Below are positions 24,961-37,944 of a stretch of 60,000 nt of DNA, piece by piece. Both the position numbers and the translations under genes were made by a program. This DNA comes from Strigamia acuminata (taxonomy: Eukaryota > Arthropoda > Chilopoda > Geophilomorpha > Linotaeniidae). The notes under the pieces were generated by a model that did not search any database, was not told the origin of the DNA, and saw only the letters and a program-made list of their open reading frames with translations. Numbering within the stretch: the stretch's first letter is position 1; each line of letters starts with the position of its first letter. Location of the stretch: NCBI GenBank assembly GCA_949358305.1, contig OX442317.1, forward strand, positions 14,266,491-14,326,490, given 5' to 3'.

Positions 24961-27350
24961 AGCACTTTTGTGCAAGCATTAGGGTTAGTGAAAGGTTAGG
25001 AGCCCAGAAGCAGAGTTCTTTCACTTTCTCGGTTGTTCAAGGACAGGGTACACTCGCCCTTAGTGACAAGGTGCGAGTCCAACAACCTTGATGTGAGAAA
25101 GGGCCAGGGATTCTATATTCTTTTCTCTTTTATGCAGAGCCAGGCGCTCCTTTTTTAGGTTTAGTTTCGTATACTCACTCAGGGTGCATGGGGTAAAGTT
25201 CTTGAGGGTCCTCGTCAGTCGGGGCATGGTTTCGGTCTCGCGGGGGATGGAACGGAACAGTTTTTTGAGCGTGTCGGTTCTCTGGTGGACACTCGTGTTA
25301 TTGGACCCAATACACGAGGAGCTAATCGGTTTTAGAGGGTGAGCTTCTTCACCATACTTTAATTCCTGTTGCTCACGTTCTCCTGAGCTTCTGCGCACTG
25401 TTCAACTTTCAGTCTTGTCCATTGCTCCTCCGAGATAGGCAGTAAGCTTTGCCTTGGTACTTAGATTGTGCAAGGAAGTCTTCTCCTCCTTTGGATCCGG
25501 GTTTCTTTTTACCTATGCACGAAATTGAGTCAGTTAATTCGTCAAATGCGTCAAGCATTGGGAGATGTGCGATCAAGGTTGATCGGATCGCAACTTGTTT
25601 TCACGCCCCCTCCTACCCAAAGTTTTGAGCACAGAAGCACAAGTGTTTTGGCTGAACACAGGTGCACAACTGTTTTTTTTGGGGTTCCTGAGAGAAAAGG
25701 TCGAGGGTTAGATCTAAAGAGTAAGTCGTGATTTCGAGTTCCCTTGGGCTAGCTTCCGATAGGAGGACGTAGAGGCGACGATATAGTAGAAATTAGTAAT
25801 TAGTCTTTTTTTTTTAGTGTTTGAGTTCAGAGCTTTTTGCGACGAGTCTGACGGTCACACGTCCATGGGGTTTGGGTTAGTGGCGTGTCAGATACTCGCG
25901 GAAGTCTTCTGAAACAAAAGCTTAGTTAGTCAAAGGTTAGTTAATTCATAGTTTTTACCTTTAAAAAGTGGCTTTCTCTCACAAAGAAATCCACAGGTGT
26001 TGTTTTTTCCAAGCTTTTTTGGCTCTGGCATTAGTGGTTTAAACGCCGTGGCAGCTTTCTTTTTCTGTCGGGAGGAAAATGGGTTATGATAGAAAGGAAG
26101 GTTTAGCTGAGATATTAGCCAGAGAGAAGGTCGAATTGAAGAGAAAGCATTGAGGATAATTCGCGGTGTCAGGGGATACCCATAGTTTTTTGTTAAAAAA
26201 GGGAATTATGTGTTGTGCTCTTAGATTCAAATTTTTGGCTTGTCTTGCGTTAGTTTAGCAGAGCCCTGCTTGTAGTAGAAAAAAAAAAATGAGAAAAGAT
26301 TTTGTACTAGTAGTCGGGTGGGGCACGATTGAAGTTACCTGTCTTAAATTTAAGTGGCCGCTTCTCGTTGTGAGAGTTCTAGAGAGGTTTGAATGGAGAT
26401 TTCACTAAGGGAGGGGTTTCGTTTTCTGCAATGTCAACGGGTAACTGTTTTTAAAGGTGAGCACAATTTTCTTAATTTTTCAGGTGTATTTAGACTGGGG
26501 GTGTGTTCTTTGACATTGCGCGTTATTGGTTCCAATTGGTTTTTTGGTTCATTACACAGTTTAGTTTAGTTCTTTCTAGTTGAAGATATTTTAGTTTAAA
26601 GGAAATTGGGCACGAGTTTACCTTTGCGGTGAGTTGCCGCCTGATTGGACGGTCGATGGCTTGGCTGATTGTTTGTCATCAAGTCGTGAGTTGATCGCCT
26701 GTTTAGGTTGGTCGCTTGGTGTCCCAACGGTGAATTGGTTGTCTTTGTTTAGTTAGATAGGAATTTTCTTTAGCTTTCTGCGGCATTTTCGTTTCAGTTT
26801 GATGTCAACTTTGGCAGGCTTCCTGATTGGATCAATGGCTGAGCTCAGGTGCTTGCGTGCGTCGGTGTCTTTAGAAGCGAATTTTGTCTGAGGATTCAAA
26901 CTACCTCTTAAAGGAAGTGTATGAGAAGTAGGTTTGTTAATTTAGCTTTAAGGTTATTCGTGGTTTAGTGGTGTCTTGTCTTTGACTGACCCCCTTGGTT
27001 GTGGGTCTCAGTTTCCCAAGGTTGACTGCAGGTCAATCTTTATGGGAGAGACAAGCTCCTTTTTTTTGTGATTGTTAGCCGTTTCTTTGTATTACGAGTT
27101 GCAAGTTAGAGTTCTGTTATTTTGCAGTATGCCTAGGGTCTTCTCGTCTCAAGGGACCCGCTCCTGTTCGTGTTAATGTATTGTTAACAGAAGAGTCAAT
27201 ATATTTTCGTTTGGGAAAAGGGGTTCTATGATTCGTTGTGGATTCTTGCCAAAAGATATAGGCAAGGTGAAAGTCAAGCTGCTCGGTCTTTTCTTCTTGG
27301 GTGCGGTTCCTTCAGGGCGGCTGCTCTCTTCCTTTTTCGGCCGGGAGCGA
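24961..27350 (+). other. Retroelement interior, right part: no recognised coding sequence
   Basis: About 2.4 kb with the same T/G-rich, C-poor plus strand and homopolymer runs (T near 25,671 and 25,807, A near 26,280). The longest open frames are 112 codons on the minus strand (25,060-25,398) and 87 on the plus strand (25,468-25,731). Neither shows reverse transcriptase, integrase or envelope motifs. The region ends with a pyrimidine run (27,324-27,337) and GGGAGCGA directly before the 3' LTR. Confidence 0.7.
27343..27350 (+). other. Weak polypurine tract candidate
   Basis: GGGAGCGA abuts the 3' LTR, where plus-strand priming requires a purine run, but it is short and broken by a C. A better purine run exists only on the minus strand (complement of 27,324-27,337), 13 bp from the LTR. 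The tract is therefore poorly defined and only positional. Confidence 0.2.
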
Positions 27351-28856
27351 TGTTGCGAGCAAGGACGCAACAAAAAGATTAGAAGACTCGCGTTTCACCT
27401 CTGAAAATGGTAGAAGATCTTTTTAATTTTAGTCCATAGTTTTGACCATGAGTTTGGGACATATCTGAGATGTCCAGTTGCCGGTTTTGACCGACGGTCG
27501 CATGCAGAGCAGACCTCGGCGGTTGTCGTGTTGTCGGTCGCACCTGGAATTGGTCAGGGGATATGTCTTTGATCGTTTTGTGGTTGTTTTAGTATTTGTT
27601 ATTAGTTGTTTACCTCTGTTATTTGCTTTTGAGACGTTTTTGTGATCGGTTCGGGTTCCAGTACACTTGTGAATGAGCTGAGTGTATATTCTCAGCATAA
27701 TCGCCATAGCATAGGTCAACTGGATTCAGGAAACTGTGTATTTATTAGTTTTAAAGAGGTTTTACATATTGTTTTGACGGTTGCTAACCTTTGCTGGATG
27801 TTTTAGTGTTTTGATGCTCATTGGAGACGTGGGACAGCAAGAAACAAACGGTTTTGGGTGTCCTTGGCATTTGAGTGCACATGAGCGCATTGGGATCGTG
27901 TTCGGGAGAGAGAGAGACCAGGAAACGCCTCGTTTGGCTTCCCTGCAACGTCCCCACACTGAGTTTGGAAGTCCCAGCGCTGTTGTCATGCCTTGGTCGA
28001 CCCTGGAAGTCTGTTTGACTCGTTTCTGCTCTCATTCACGGCAGTTAGCAACTGCCTGGCCGCCATTTTGGAAAGGAGCGGTTCTCTTTGTGTTTGAGCA
28101 CTGCTGGGAGATTTTCCTAGAACATAGCAAGCTGGGTAGCAATATTTATTTTAATACTTTGTGATTTTATAGAAGTGTTTTAACTGTACATTTGTTAATT
28201 TCACTTAACTTTACAAACAAGTGCAGAGATGAGTATTGAGGTAGGCTGCATTGCCATTGGTTGTTAATCTTCTTTTTGCTTTGTTAATTGTTAAGTATAT
28301 TTTAGATTGAGTTTTGCCTTGGTTTCATTGCTTTATTTTGTCTAAATTCTATTTATGTTTTAAGAACAAATGTACATAGGTTTTAAGCTATTTTAGTTCA
28401 GATTGAATTACGCCATTGTTGCATCATTGCATTGTAGCTTGTTGTTGCTATGATTTAGTTGCTAGGCGCACTGTTGTTAGAGTAGGTTGCTAAAGAAGCA
28501 ATAGTTGTTATCTGTTGTTAAGAATAAAGCCAGTTGATGTGTTTTTACTCTGCTTTGGGTGAATCATTTCTGATCTGGTTTTCTGCTACAAGAAACATGA
28601 TAATGAGTGAGTAGAGAGTTTTGCATGCTCTCCTCCTCACTGAAGGCACAAGGTTTTTTCCCCAGTATCCAGAGAGCTGCTTTTATCACTTCAACTAAAT
28701 GCAGTTGGGCCTAATTTCTCCAGATGCATTTAGGCCTACAACTTGGGCTGAGAATTCAACTTGTTTCATCATCCACTATACAGTCTCGGGCGGTTTCCAG
28801 AGTTTGGTGACCAATTCGCCAGTCTTTTCCTGTGAGATCCAAGGTTGTTTGCTACA
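27351..28856 (+). repeat. 3' LTR, 1,506 bp
   Basis: Copy of 20,317-21,822 at a constant offset of 7,034 bp, of equal length and with the same open frames base for base. It ends GCTACA at 28,856 and is followed by the TGGT target duplication. Its poly(A) signal is at 28,523-28,528 and its YY1-like motif at 28,059-28,071. In a plus-oriented provirus this copy provides transcript 3'-end formation. Confidence 0.93.
28523..28528 (+). terminator. Poly(A) signal AATAAA in the 3' LTR
   Basis: Same motif and G/T-rich downstream context as at 21,489. In this LTR it would define the 3' end of the genomic transcript. Confidence 0.55.
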
Positions 28857-28860
28857 TGGT
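28857..28860 (+). repeat. Target site duplication TGGT, right
   Basis: Directly follows the GCTACA end of the right LTR and is followed by GTTTGTGCTAAG, the exact continuation of the satellite monomer interrupted at 20,316. Confidence 0.9.
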
Positions 28861-30567
28861 GTTTGTGCTAAGTCAACTGTGATGTCAAATGAGATCAAAA
28901 GTTTATTCTTTCAAATTATTGCTTGGATGTTGCTAAAACTAACATTGAAGCCTTCTACTAAGGTTTAAACACTATTTCAGAACATTCAGAGACATTGATC
29001 TTGTGGTGTTTGTGCTAAGTCAACTGTGATGAGATCAAAAGTCTATTCTCCAAAATCATTGCTTAAATGTTGCTAAAACTTACATTGAAGCCTTCTACTA
29101 AGGTTTAAACACTATTTCAGAACATTCAGACACATTGGTCTTGTGGTGTTTGTGCTAAGTCAACTGTGACGTCATATGAGATCAAAAGTTTATTCTTTCA
29201 AATTATTGCTTGGATGTTGCTAAAACTTACATTGAAGCTTTCTACTAAGGTTTAAACACTATTTCAGAACATTCAGAAACATTGGTCTTGTGATGTTTGT
29301 GCTAAGTCAACTGTGATGTCAAATGGGATCAAAAGTTTATTCTTCCAAATCATTGCTTGGATGTTGCTAAAACTTACATTGAAGCCTTCTACTAAGGTTT
29401 AAACACTATTTCAGAACATTCAGAGACATTGGTCTTGTGATGTTTGTGCTAAGTCAACTGTGATGTCAAATGAGATCAAAAGTTTATTCTTTCAAATCAT
29501 TGCTTGGATGTTGCTAAAACTTACATTAAAGCTTTCTACTAAGGTTTAAACACTATTTCAGAACATTTAGAGACATTGGTCTTGTGATGTTTGTGCTAAG
29601 TCAACTGTGATGAGATCAAAAATCTATTCTCCAAAATCATTGCTTGGATGTTGCTAAAACTTACATTGAAGCCTTCTACTAAGGTTTAAACACTATTTCA
29701 GAACATTCAGACACATTGGTCTTGTGGTGTTTGTGCTAAGTCAACTGTGACGTCAAATAAGATCAAAAGTTTATTCTTTCAAATCATTGCTTGGATGTTG
29801 CTAAAACTTACATTAAAGCTTTCTACTAAGGTTTAAACACTATTTCAGAACATTCAGAGACATTGGTCTTGTGATGTTTGTGCTAAGTCAACTGTGATGA
29901 GATCAAAAGTCTATTCTCCCAAATCATTGCTTGGATGTTGCTAAAACTTACATTGAAGCCTTCTACTAAGGTTTAAACACTATTTCAAAACATTCAGAGA
30001 CATTGGTTTGTGGTGTTTGTGCTAAGTCAACTGTGATGTCAAATGAGATCAAAAGTTTATTCTTTCAAATTATTGCTTGGATGTTGCTAAAACTTACATT
30101 GAAGCCTTCTACTAAGGTTTAAACACTATTTCAGAACATTCAGAGACATTGGTCTTGTGATGTTTGTGCTAAGTCAACTGTGATGAGATCAAAAGTCTAT
30201 TCTCCCAAATCATTGCTTGGATGTTGCTAAAACTTACATTGAAGCCTTCTACTAAGGTTTAAACACTATTTCAGAACATTCAGAGACATTGGTTTGTGGT
30301 GTTTGTGCTAAGTCAACTGTGATGTCAAATGAGATCAAAAATTTATTCTTTCAAATTATTGCTTGGATGTTGCTAACACTTACATTGAAGCCTTCTACTA
30401 AGGTTTAAACACTATTTCAGAACATTCAGAGACATTGGTCTTGTGATGTTTGTGCTAAGTCAACTGTGATGTCAAATGAGATCAAAAGTTTATTCTTTCA
30501 AATCATTGCTTGGATGTTGCTAAAACTTACATTGAAGCCTTCTACTAAGGTTTAAACACTATTTCTG

Positions 30568-33500
30568 AACATTCAGAGACATTGGTCTTGTGATGTTTGT
30601 GCTAAGTCAACTGTGATGAGATCAAAAGTCTATTCTCCCAAATCATTGCTTGGATGTTGCTAAAACTTACATTGAAGCCTTCTACTAAGGTTTAAACACT
30701 ATTTCAGAACATTCAGAGACATTGGTCTTGTGATGTTTGTGCTAAGTCAACTGTGATGTCAAATGAGATCAAAAGTTTATTCTTTCAAATCATTGCTTGG
30801 ATGTTGCTAAAACTTACATTAAAGCTTTCTACTAAGGTTTAAACACTATTTCAGAACATTTAGAGACATTGGTCTTGTGATGTTTGTGCTAAGTCAACTG
30901 TGATGAGATCAAAAGTCTATTTTCCCAAATCATTTCTTGGATGTTGCTAAAACTTACATTAAAGCTTTCTACTAAGGTTTAAACACTATTTCAGAACATT
31001 CAGAGACATTGGTCTTGTGATGTTTGTGCTAAGTCAACTGTGATGAGATCAAAAGTCTATTCTCCCAAATCATTGCTTGGATGTTGCTAAAACTTAAATT
31101 AAAGCTTTCTACTAAGGTTTAAACACTATTTCAAAACATTCAGAGACATTGGTCTTGTGATGTTTGTGCTAAGTCAACTGTGATGAGATCAAAAGTCTAT
31201 TCTCCCAAATCATTGCTTGGATGTTGCTAAAACTTACATTGAAGCCTTCTACTAAGGTTTAAACACTATTTCAGAACATTCAGAGACATTGGTTTGTGGT
31301 GTTTGTGCTAAGTCAACTGTGATGTCAAATGAGATCAAAAGTTTATTCTTTCAAATTATTGCTTGGATGTTGCTAAAACTTACATTGAAGCCTTCTACTA
31401 AGGTTTAAACACTATTTCTGAACATTCAGAGACATTGGTCTTGTGGTGTTTGTGCTAAGTCAACTGTGATGTCAAATGAGATCAAAAGTTTATTCTTTCA
31501 AATTATTGCTTGGATGTTGCTAAAACTAACATTAAAGCTTTCTACTAAGGTTTAAACACTATTTCAGAACATTCAGAGACATTGGTCTTGTGATGTTTGT
31601 GCTAAGTCAACTGTGATGAGATCAAAAGTCTATTCTCCCAAATCATTGCTTGGATGTTGCTAAAACTTACATTAAAGCTTTCTACTAAGGTTTAAACACT
31701 ATTTCAAAACATTCAGAGACATTGGTCTTGTGATGTTTGTGCTAAGTCAACTGTGATGAGATCAAAAGTCTATTCTCCCAAATCATTGCTTGGATGTTGC
31801 TAAAACTTACATTGAAGCCTTCTACTAAGGTTTAAACACTATTTCAGAACATTCAGAGACATTGGTTTGTGGTGTTTGTGCTAAGTCAACTGTGATGTCA
31901 AATGAGATCAAAAATTTATTCTTTCAAATTATTGCTTGGATGTTGCTAACACTTACATTGAAGCCTTCTACTAAGGTTTAAACACTATTTCAGAACATTT
32001 AGAGACATTGGTCTTGTGATGTTTGTGCTAAGTCAACTGTGATGTCAAATGAGATCAAAAGTTTATTCTTTCAAATCATTGCTTGGATGTTGCTAAAACT
32101 TACATTAAAGCCTTCTACTAAGGTTTAAACACTATTTCAGAACATTCAGAGACATTGGTCTTGTGATGTTTGTGCTAAGTCAACTGTGATGAGATCAAAA
32201 GTCTATTCTCCAAAATCATTGCTTAAATGTTGCTAAAACTTACATTGAAGCCTTCTACTAAGGTTTAAACACTATTTCAGAACATTCAGACACATTGGTC
32301 TTGTGGTGTTTGTGCTAAGTCAACTGTGACGTCAAATGAGATCAAAAGTTTATTCTTTCAAATTATTGCTTGGATGTTGCTAAAACTTACATTGAAGCTT
32401 TCTACTAAGGTTTAAACACTATTTCAGAACATTCAGAAACATTGGTCTTGTGATGTTTGTGCTAAGTCAACTGTGATGTCAAATGGGATCAAAAGTTTAT
32501 TCTTCCAAATCATTGCTTGGATGTTGCTAAAACTTACATTGAAGCCTTCTACTAAGGTTTAAACACTATTTCAGAACATTCAGAGACATTGGTCTTGTGG
32601 TGTTTGTGCTAAGTCAACTGTGATGAGATCAAAAGTCTATTCTCCCAAATCATTGCTTGGATGTTGCTAAAACTTACATTGAAGCCGTCTACTAAGGTTT
32701 AAACACTATTTCAGAACATTTAGAGACATTGGTCTTGTGGTGTTTGTGCTAAGTCAACTGTGATGAGATCAAAAGTCTATTCTCCCAAATCATTGCTTGG
32801 ATGTTGCTAAAACTTACATTAAAGCTTTTTACTAAGGTTTAAACACTATTTCAAAACATTCAGAGACATTGGTCTTGTGATGTTTGTGCTAAGTCAACTG
32901 TGTTGAGATCAAAAGTCTATTCTCCTAAATCATTGCTTGGATGTTGCTAAAACTTACATTGAAGCCTTCTACTAAGGTTTAAACACTATTTCAGAACATT
33001 CAGAGACATTGGTTTGTGGTGTTTGTGCTAAGTCAACTGTGATGTCAAATGAGATCAAAAGTTTATTCTTTCAAATTATTGCTTGGATGTTGCTAACACT
33101 TACATTGAAGCCTTCTACTAAGGTTTAAACACTATTTCTAAACATTCAGAGACATTGGTCTTGTGGTGTTTGTGCTAAGTCAACTGTGATGAGATCAAAA
33201 GTCTATTCTCCCAAATCATTGCTTAGATGTTGCTAAAACTTACATTGAAGCCTTCTACTAAGGTTTAAACACTATTTCAGAACATTCAGAGACATTGGTT
33301 TGTGGTGTTTGTGCTAAGTCAACTGTGATGTCAAATGAGATCAAAAGTTTATTCTTTCAAATTATTGCTTGGATGTTGCTAACACTTACATTGAAGCCTT
33401 CTACTAAGGTTTAAACACTATTTCTAAACATTCAGAGACATTGGTCTTGTGGTGTTTGTGCTAAGTCAACTGTGACGTCAAATGAGATCAAAAGTTTATT

Positions 33501-36500
33501 CTTTCAAATTATTGCTTGGATGTTGCTAAAACTTACATTGAAGCTTTCTACTAAGGTTTAAACACTATTTCAGAACATTCAGAGACATTGGTCTTGTGGT
33601 GTTTGTGCTAAGTCAACTGTGATGAGATCAAAAGTCTATTTTCCCAAATCATTTCTTGGATGTTGCTAAAACTTACATTAAAGCTTTCTACTAAGGTTTA
33701 AACACTATTTCAGAACATTCAGAGACATTGGTCTTGTGATGTTTGTGCTAAGTCAACTGTGATGAGATCAAAAGTCTATTCTCCCAAATCATTGCTTGGA
33801 TGTTGCTAAAACTTAAATTAAAGCTTTCTACTAAGGTTTAAACACTATTTCAAAACATTCAGAGACATTGGTCTTGTGATGTTTGTGCTAAGTCAACTGT
33901 GATGAGATCAAAAGTCTATTCTCCCAAATCATTGCTTGGATGTTGCTAAAACTTACATTGAAGCCTTCTACTAAGGTTTAAACACTATTTCAGAACATTC
34001 AGAGACATTGGTTTGTGGTGTTTGTGCTAAGTCAACTGTGATGTCAAATAAGATCAAAAATTTATTCTTTCAAATTATTGCTTGGATGTTGCTAACACTT
34101 ACATTGAAGCCTTCTACTAAGGTTTAAACACTATTTCAGAACATTTAGAGACATTGGTCTTGTGATGTTTGTGCTAAGTCAACTGTGACGTCAAATGAGA
34201 TCAAAAGTTTATTCTTTCAAATTATTGCTTGGATGTTGCTAAAACTTACATTGAAGCTTTCTACTAAGGTTTAAACACTATTTCAGAACATTCAGAAACA
34301 TTGGTCTTGTGATGTTTGTGCTAAGTCAACTGTGATGTCAAATGGGATCAAAAGTTTATTCTTCCAAATCATTGCTTGGATGTTGCTAAAACTTACATTG
34401 AAGCCTTCTACTAAGGTTTAAACACTATTTCAGAACATTCAGAGACATTGGTCTTGTGGTGTTTGTGCTAAGTCAACTGTGATGAGATCAAAAGTCTATT
34501 TTCCCAAATCATTTCTTGGATGTTGCTAAAACTTACATTAAAGCTTTCTACTAAGGTTTAAACACTATTTCAGAACATTCAGAGACATTGGTCTTGTGAT
34601 GTTTGTGCTAAGTCAACTGTGATGAGATCAACAGTCTATTCTCCCAAATCATTGCTTGGATGTTGCTAAAACTTACATTAAAGCTTTCTACTAAGGTTTA
34701 AACACTATTTCAAAACATTCAGAGACATTGGTCTTGTGATGTTTGTGCTAAGTCAACTGTGATGAGATCAAAAGTCTATTCTCCCAAATCATTGCTTGGA
34801 TGTTGCTAAAACTTACATTGAAGCCTTCTACTAAGGTTTAAACACTATTTCAGAACATTCAGAGACATTGGTCTTGTGATGTTTGTGCTAAGTCAACTGT
34901 GATGTCAAATGAGATCAAAAGTTTATTCTTTCAAATCATTGCTTGGATGTTGCTAAAACTTACATTAAAGCTTTCTACTAAGGTTTAAACACTATTTCAG
35001 AACATTTAGAGACATTGGTCTTGTGATGTTTGTGCTAAGTCAACTGTGATGAGATCAAAAGTCTATTTTCCCAAATCATTTCTTGGATGTTGCTAAAACT
35101 TACATTAAAGCTTTCTACTAAGGTTTAAACACTATTTCAGAACATTCAGAGACATTGGTCTTGTGATGTTTGTGCTAAGTCAACTGTGATGAGATCAAAA
35201 GTCTATTCTCCCAAATCATTGCTTGGATGTTGCTAAAACTTAAATTAAAGCTTTCTACTAAGGTTTAAACACTATTTCAAAACATTCAGAGACATTGGTC
35301 TTGTGATGTTTGTGCTAAGTCAACTGTGATGAGATCAAAAGTCTATTCTCCCAAATCATTGCTTGGATGTTGCTAAAACTTACATTGAAGCCTTCTACTA
35401 AGGTTTAAACACTATTTCAGAACATTCAGAGACATTGGTTTGTGGTGTTTGTGCTAAGTCAACTGTGATGTCAAATAAGATCAAAAATTTATTCTTTCAA
35501 ATTATTGCTTGGATGTTGCTAACACTTACATTGAAGCCTTCTACTAAGGTTTAAACACTATTTCAGAACATTTAGAGACATTGGTCTTGTGATGTTTGTG
35601 CTAAGTCAACTGTGATGTCAAATGAGATCAAAAGTTTATTCTTTCAAATCATTGCTTGGATGTTGCTAAAACTTACATTAAAGCCTTCTACTAAGGTTTA
35701 AACACTATTTCAGAACATTCAGAGACATTGGTCTTGTGATGTTTGTGCTAAGTCAACTGTGATGAGATCAAAAGTCTATTCTCCAAAATCATTGCTTAAA
35801 TGTTGCTAAAACTTACATTGAAGCCTTCTACTAAGGTTTAAACACTATTTCAGAACATTCAGACACATTGGTCTTGTGATGTTTGTGCTAAGTCAACTGT
35901 GACGTCAAATGAGATCAAAAGTTTATTCTTTCAAATTATTGCTTGGATGTTGCTAAAACTTACATTGAAGCTTTCTACTAAGGTTTAAACACTATTTCAG
36001 AACATTCAGAAACATTGGTCTTGTGATGTTTGTGCTAAGTCAACTGTGATGTCAAATGGGATCAAAAGTTTATTCTTCCAAATCATTGCTTGGATGTTGC
36101 TAAAACTTACATTGAAGCCTTCTACTAAGGTTTAAACACTATTTCAGAACATTCAGAGACATTGGTCTTGTGGTGTTTGTGCTAAGTCAACTGTGATGAG
36201 ATCAAAAGTCTATTTTCCCAAATCATTTCTTGGATGTTGCTAAAACTTACATTAAAGCTTTCTACTAAGGTTTAAACACTATTTCAGAACATTCAGAGAC
36301 ATTGGTCTTGTGATGTTTGTGCTAAGTCAACTGTGATGAGATCAACAGTCTATTCTCCCAAATCATTGCTTGGATGTTGCTAAAACTTACATTGAAGCCT
36401 TCTACTAAGGTTTAAACACTATTTCAGAACATTCAGAGACATTGGTTTGTGGTGTTTGTGCTAAGTCAACTGTGATGTCAAATAAGATCAAAAATTTATT

Positions 36501-37944
36501 CTTTCAAATTATTGCTTGGATGTTGCTAACACTTACATTGAAGCCTTCTACTAAGGTTTAAACACTATTTCAGAACATTTAGAGACATTGGTCTTGTGAT
36601 GTTTGTGCTAAGTCAACTGTGATGTCAAATGAGATCAAAAGTTTATTCTTTCAAATCATTGCTTGGATGTTGCTAAAACTTACATTAAAGCCTTCTACTA
36701 AGGTTTAAACACTATTTCAGAACATTCAGAGACATTGGTCTTGTGATGTTTGTGCTAAGTCAACTGTGATGAGATCAAAAGTCTATTCTCCAAAATCATT
36801 GCTTAAATGTTGCTAAAACTTACATTGAAGCCTTCTACTAAGGTTTAAACACTATTTCAGAACATTCAGACACATTGGTCTTGTGATGTTTGTGCTAAGT
36901 CAACTGTGACGTCAAATGAGATCAAAAGTTTATTCTTTCAAATTATTGCTTGGATGTTGCTAAAACTTACATTGAAGCTTTCTACTAAGGTTTAAACACT
37001 ATTTCAGAACATTCAGAAACATTGGTCTTGTGATGTTTGTGCTAAGTCAACTGTGATGTCAAATGGGATCAAAAGTTTATTCTTCCAAATCATTGCTTGG
37101 ATGTTGCTAAAACTTACATTGAAGCCTTCTACTAAGGTTTAAACACTATTTCAGAACATTCAGAGACATTGGTCTTGTGGTGTTTGTGCTAAGTCAACTG
37201 TGATGAGATCAAAAGTCTATTTTCCCAAATCATTTCTTGGATGTTGCTAAAACTTACATTAAAGCTTTCTACTAAGGTTTAAACACTATTTCAGAACATT
37301 CAGAGACATTGGTCTTGTGATGTTTGTGCTAAGTCAACTGTGATGAGATCAACAGTCTATTCTCCCAAATCATTGCTTGGATGTTGCTAAAACTTACATT
37401 AAAGCTTTCTACTAAGGTTTAAACACTATTTCAAAACATTCAGAGACATTGGTCTTGTGATGTTTGTGCTAAGTCAACTGTGATGAGATCAAAAGTCTAT
37501 TCTCCCAAATCATTGCTTGGATGTTGCTAAAACTTACATTGAAACCTTCTACTAAGGTTTAAACACTATTTCAGAACATTCAGAGACATTGGTTTGTGGT
37601 GTTTGTGCTAAGTCAACTGTGATGTCAAATGAGATCAAAAATTTATTCTTTCAAATTATTGCTTGGATGTTGCTAACACTTACATTGAAGCCTTCTACTA
37701 AGGTTTAAACACTATTTCTAAACATTCAGAGACATTGGTCTTGTGGTGTTTGTGCTAAGTCAACTGTGACGTCAAATGAGATCAAAAGTTTATTCTTTCA
37801 AATTATTGCTTGGATGTTGCTAAAACTTACATTGAAGCTTTCTACTAAGGTTTAAACACTATTTCAGAACATTCAGAAACATTGGTCTTGTGATGTTTGT
37901 GCTAAGTCAACTGTGATGTCAAATGGGATCAAAAGTTTATTCTT
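30568..37944 (+). repeat. Large satellite duplication, copy 1 (7,377 bp)
   Basis: Matches 39,588-47,831 in monomer order and private markers. The offset is 9,020 bp up to about 31.5 kb and 9,887 bp from about 32.8 kb onward. Shared markers include CTAACATTAAAGCTT (31,526 and 40,546), AAAGCTTTTTACT (32,821 and 42,708), GTGTTGAGATC, GCTTAGATG (33,221 and 43,108) and GAAACCTTCT (37,541 and 47,428). The match breaks at 37,945, where TTTCAAATTATT replaces TTCCAAATCATT. The GCTTAGATG marker recurs at 38,095, so a shorter internal repeat of this segment lies just beyond. Confidence 0.8.

Larger units (their letters stand above)
20317..28856 (+). mobile_element. Non-autonomous LTR retroelement (LARD-like), 8,540 bp
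   Basis: A single insertion in the satellite. Seen directly: two 1,506-bp direct repeats spaced 7,034 bp apart, starting TGTTGC and ending GCTACA (canonical TG...CA); a perfect 4-bp target duplication TGGT; and an empty site that is an intact satellite monomer. The interior (5,528 bp) has no ORF above 148 codons and no recognisable gag zinc knuckle, protease, reverse transcriptase, integrase or envelope. From family knowledge, LTR elements without coding capacity are mobilised in trans by an autonomous relative. The 4-bp duplication and a YY1-like motif are compatible with a class I (gammaretrovirus-like) endogenous retrovirus, but a Gypsy-type origin is not excluded. Plus orientation is supported by an AATAAA in each LTR, a primer-site candidate after the left LTR, and the G/T-rich plus strand. 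The LTRs appear identical, so the insertion is young. Confidence 0.88.

Noticed and set aside
25060-25398. 112-codon minus-strand ORF rich in Lys, Arg and Ser
   Set aside because: The composition follows from the T-rich plus strand. It is antisense to the inferred element orientation and has no family resemblance that I can name.
26640-26860. Possible degenerate repeat around CTGATTGGA near 26,641 and 26,822
   Set aside because: Only about nine bases are shared clearly and the flanks do not align, so chance is sufficient.
20317-28856. Retroelement in minus orientation, using the purine run complementary to 27,324-27,337
   Set aside because: In that orientation the purine run would lie at the primer-site end, no TGG-type primer site is visible there, and the sequence next to the left LTR is not a purine tract. 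Plus orientation fits better, though not decisively.
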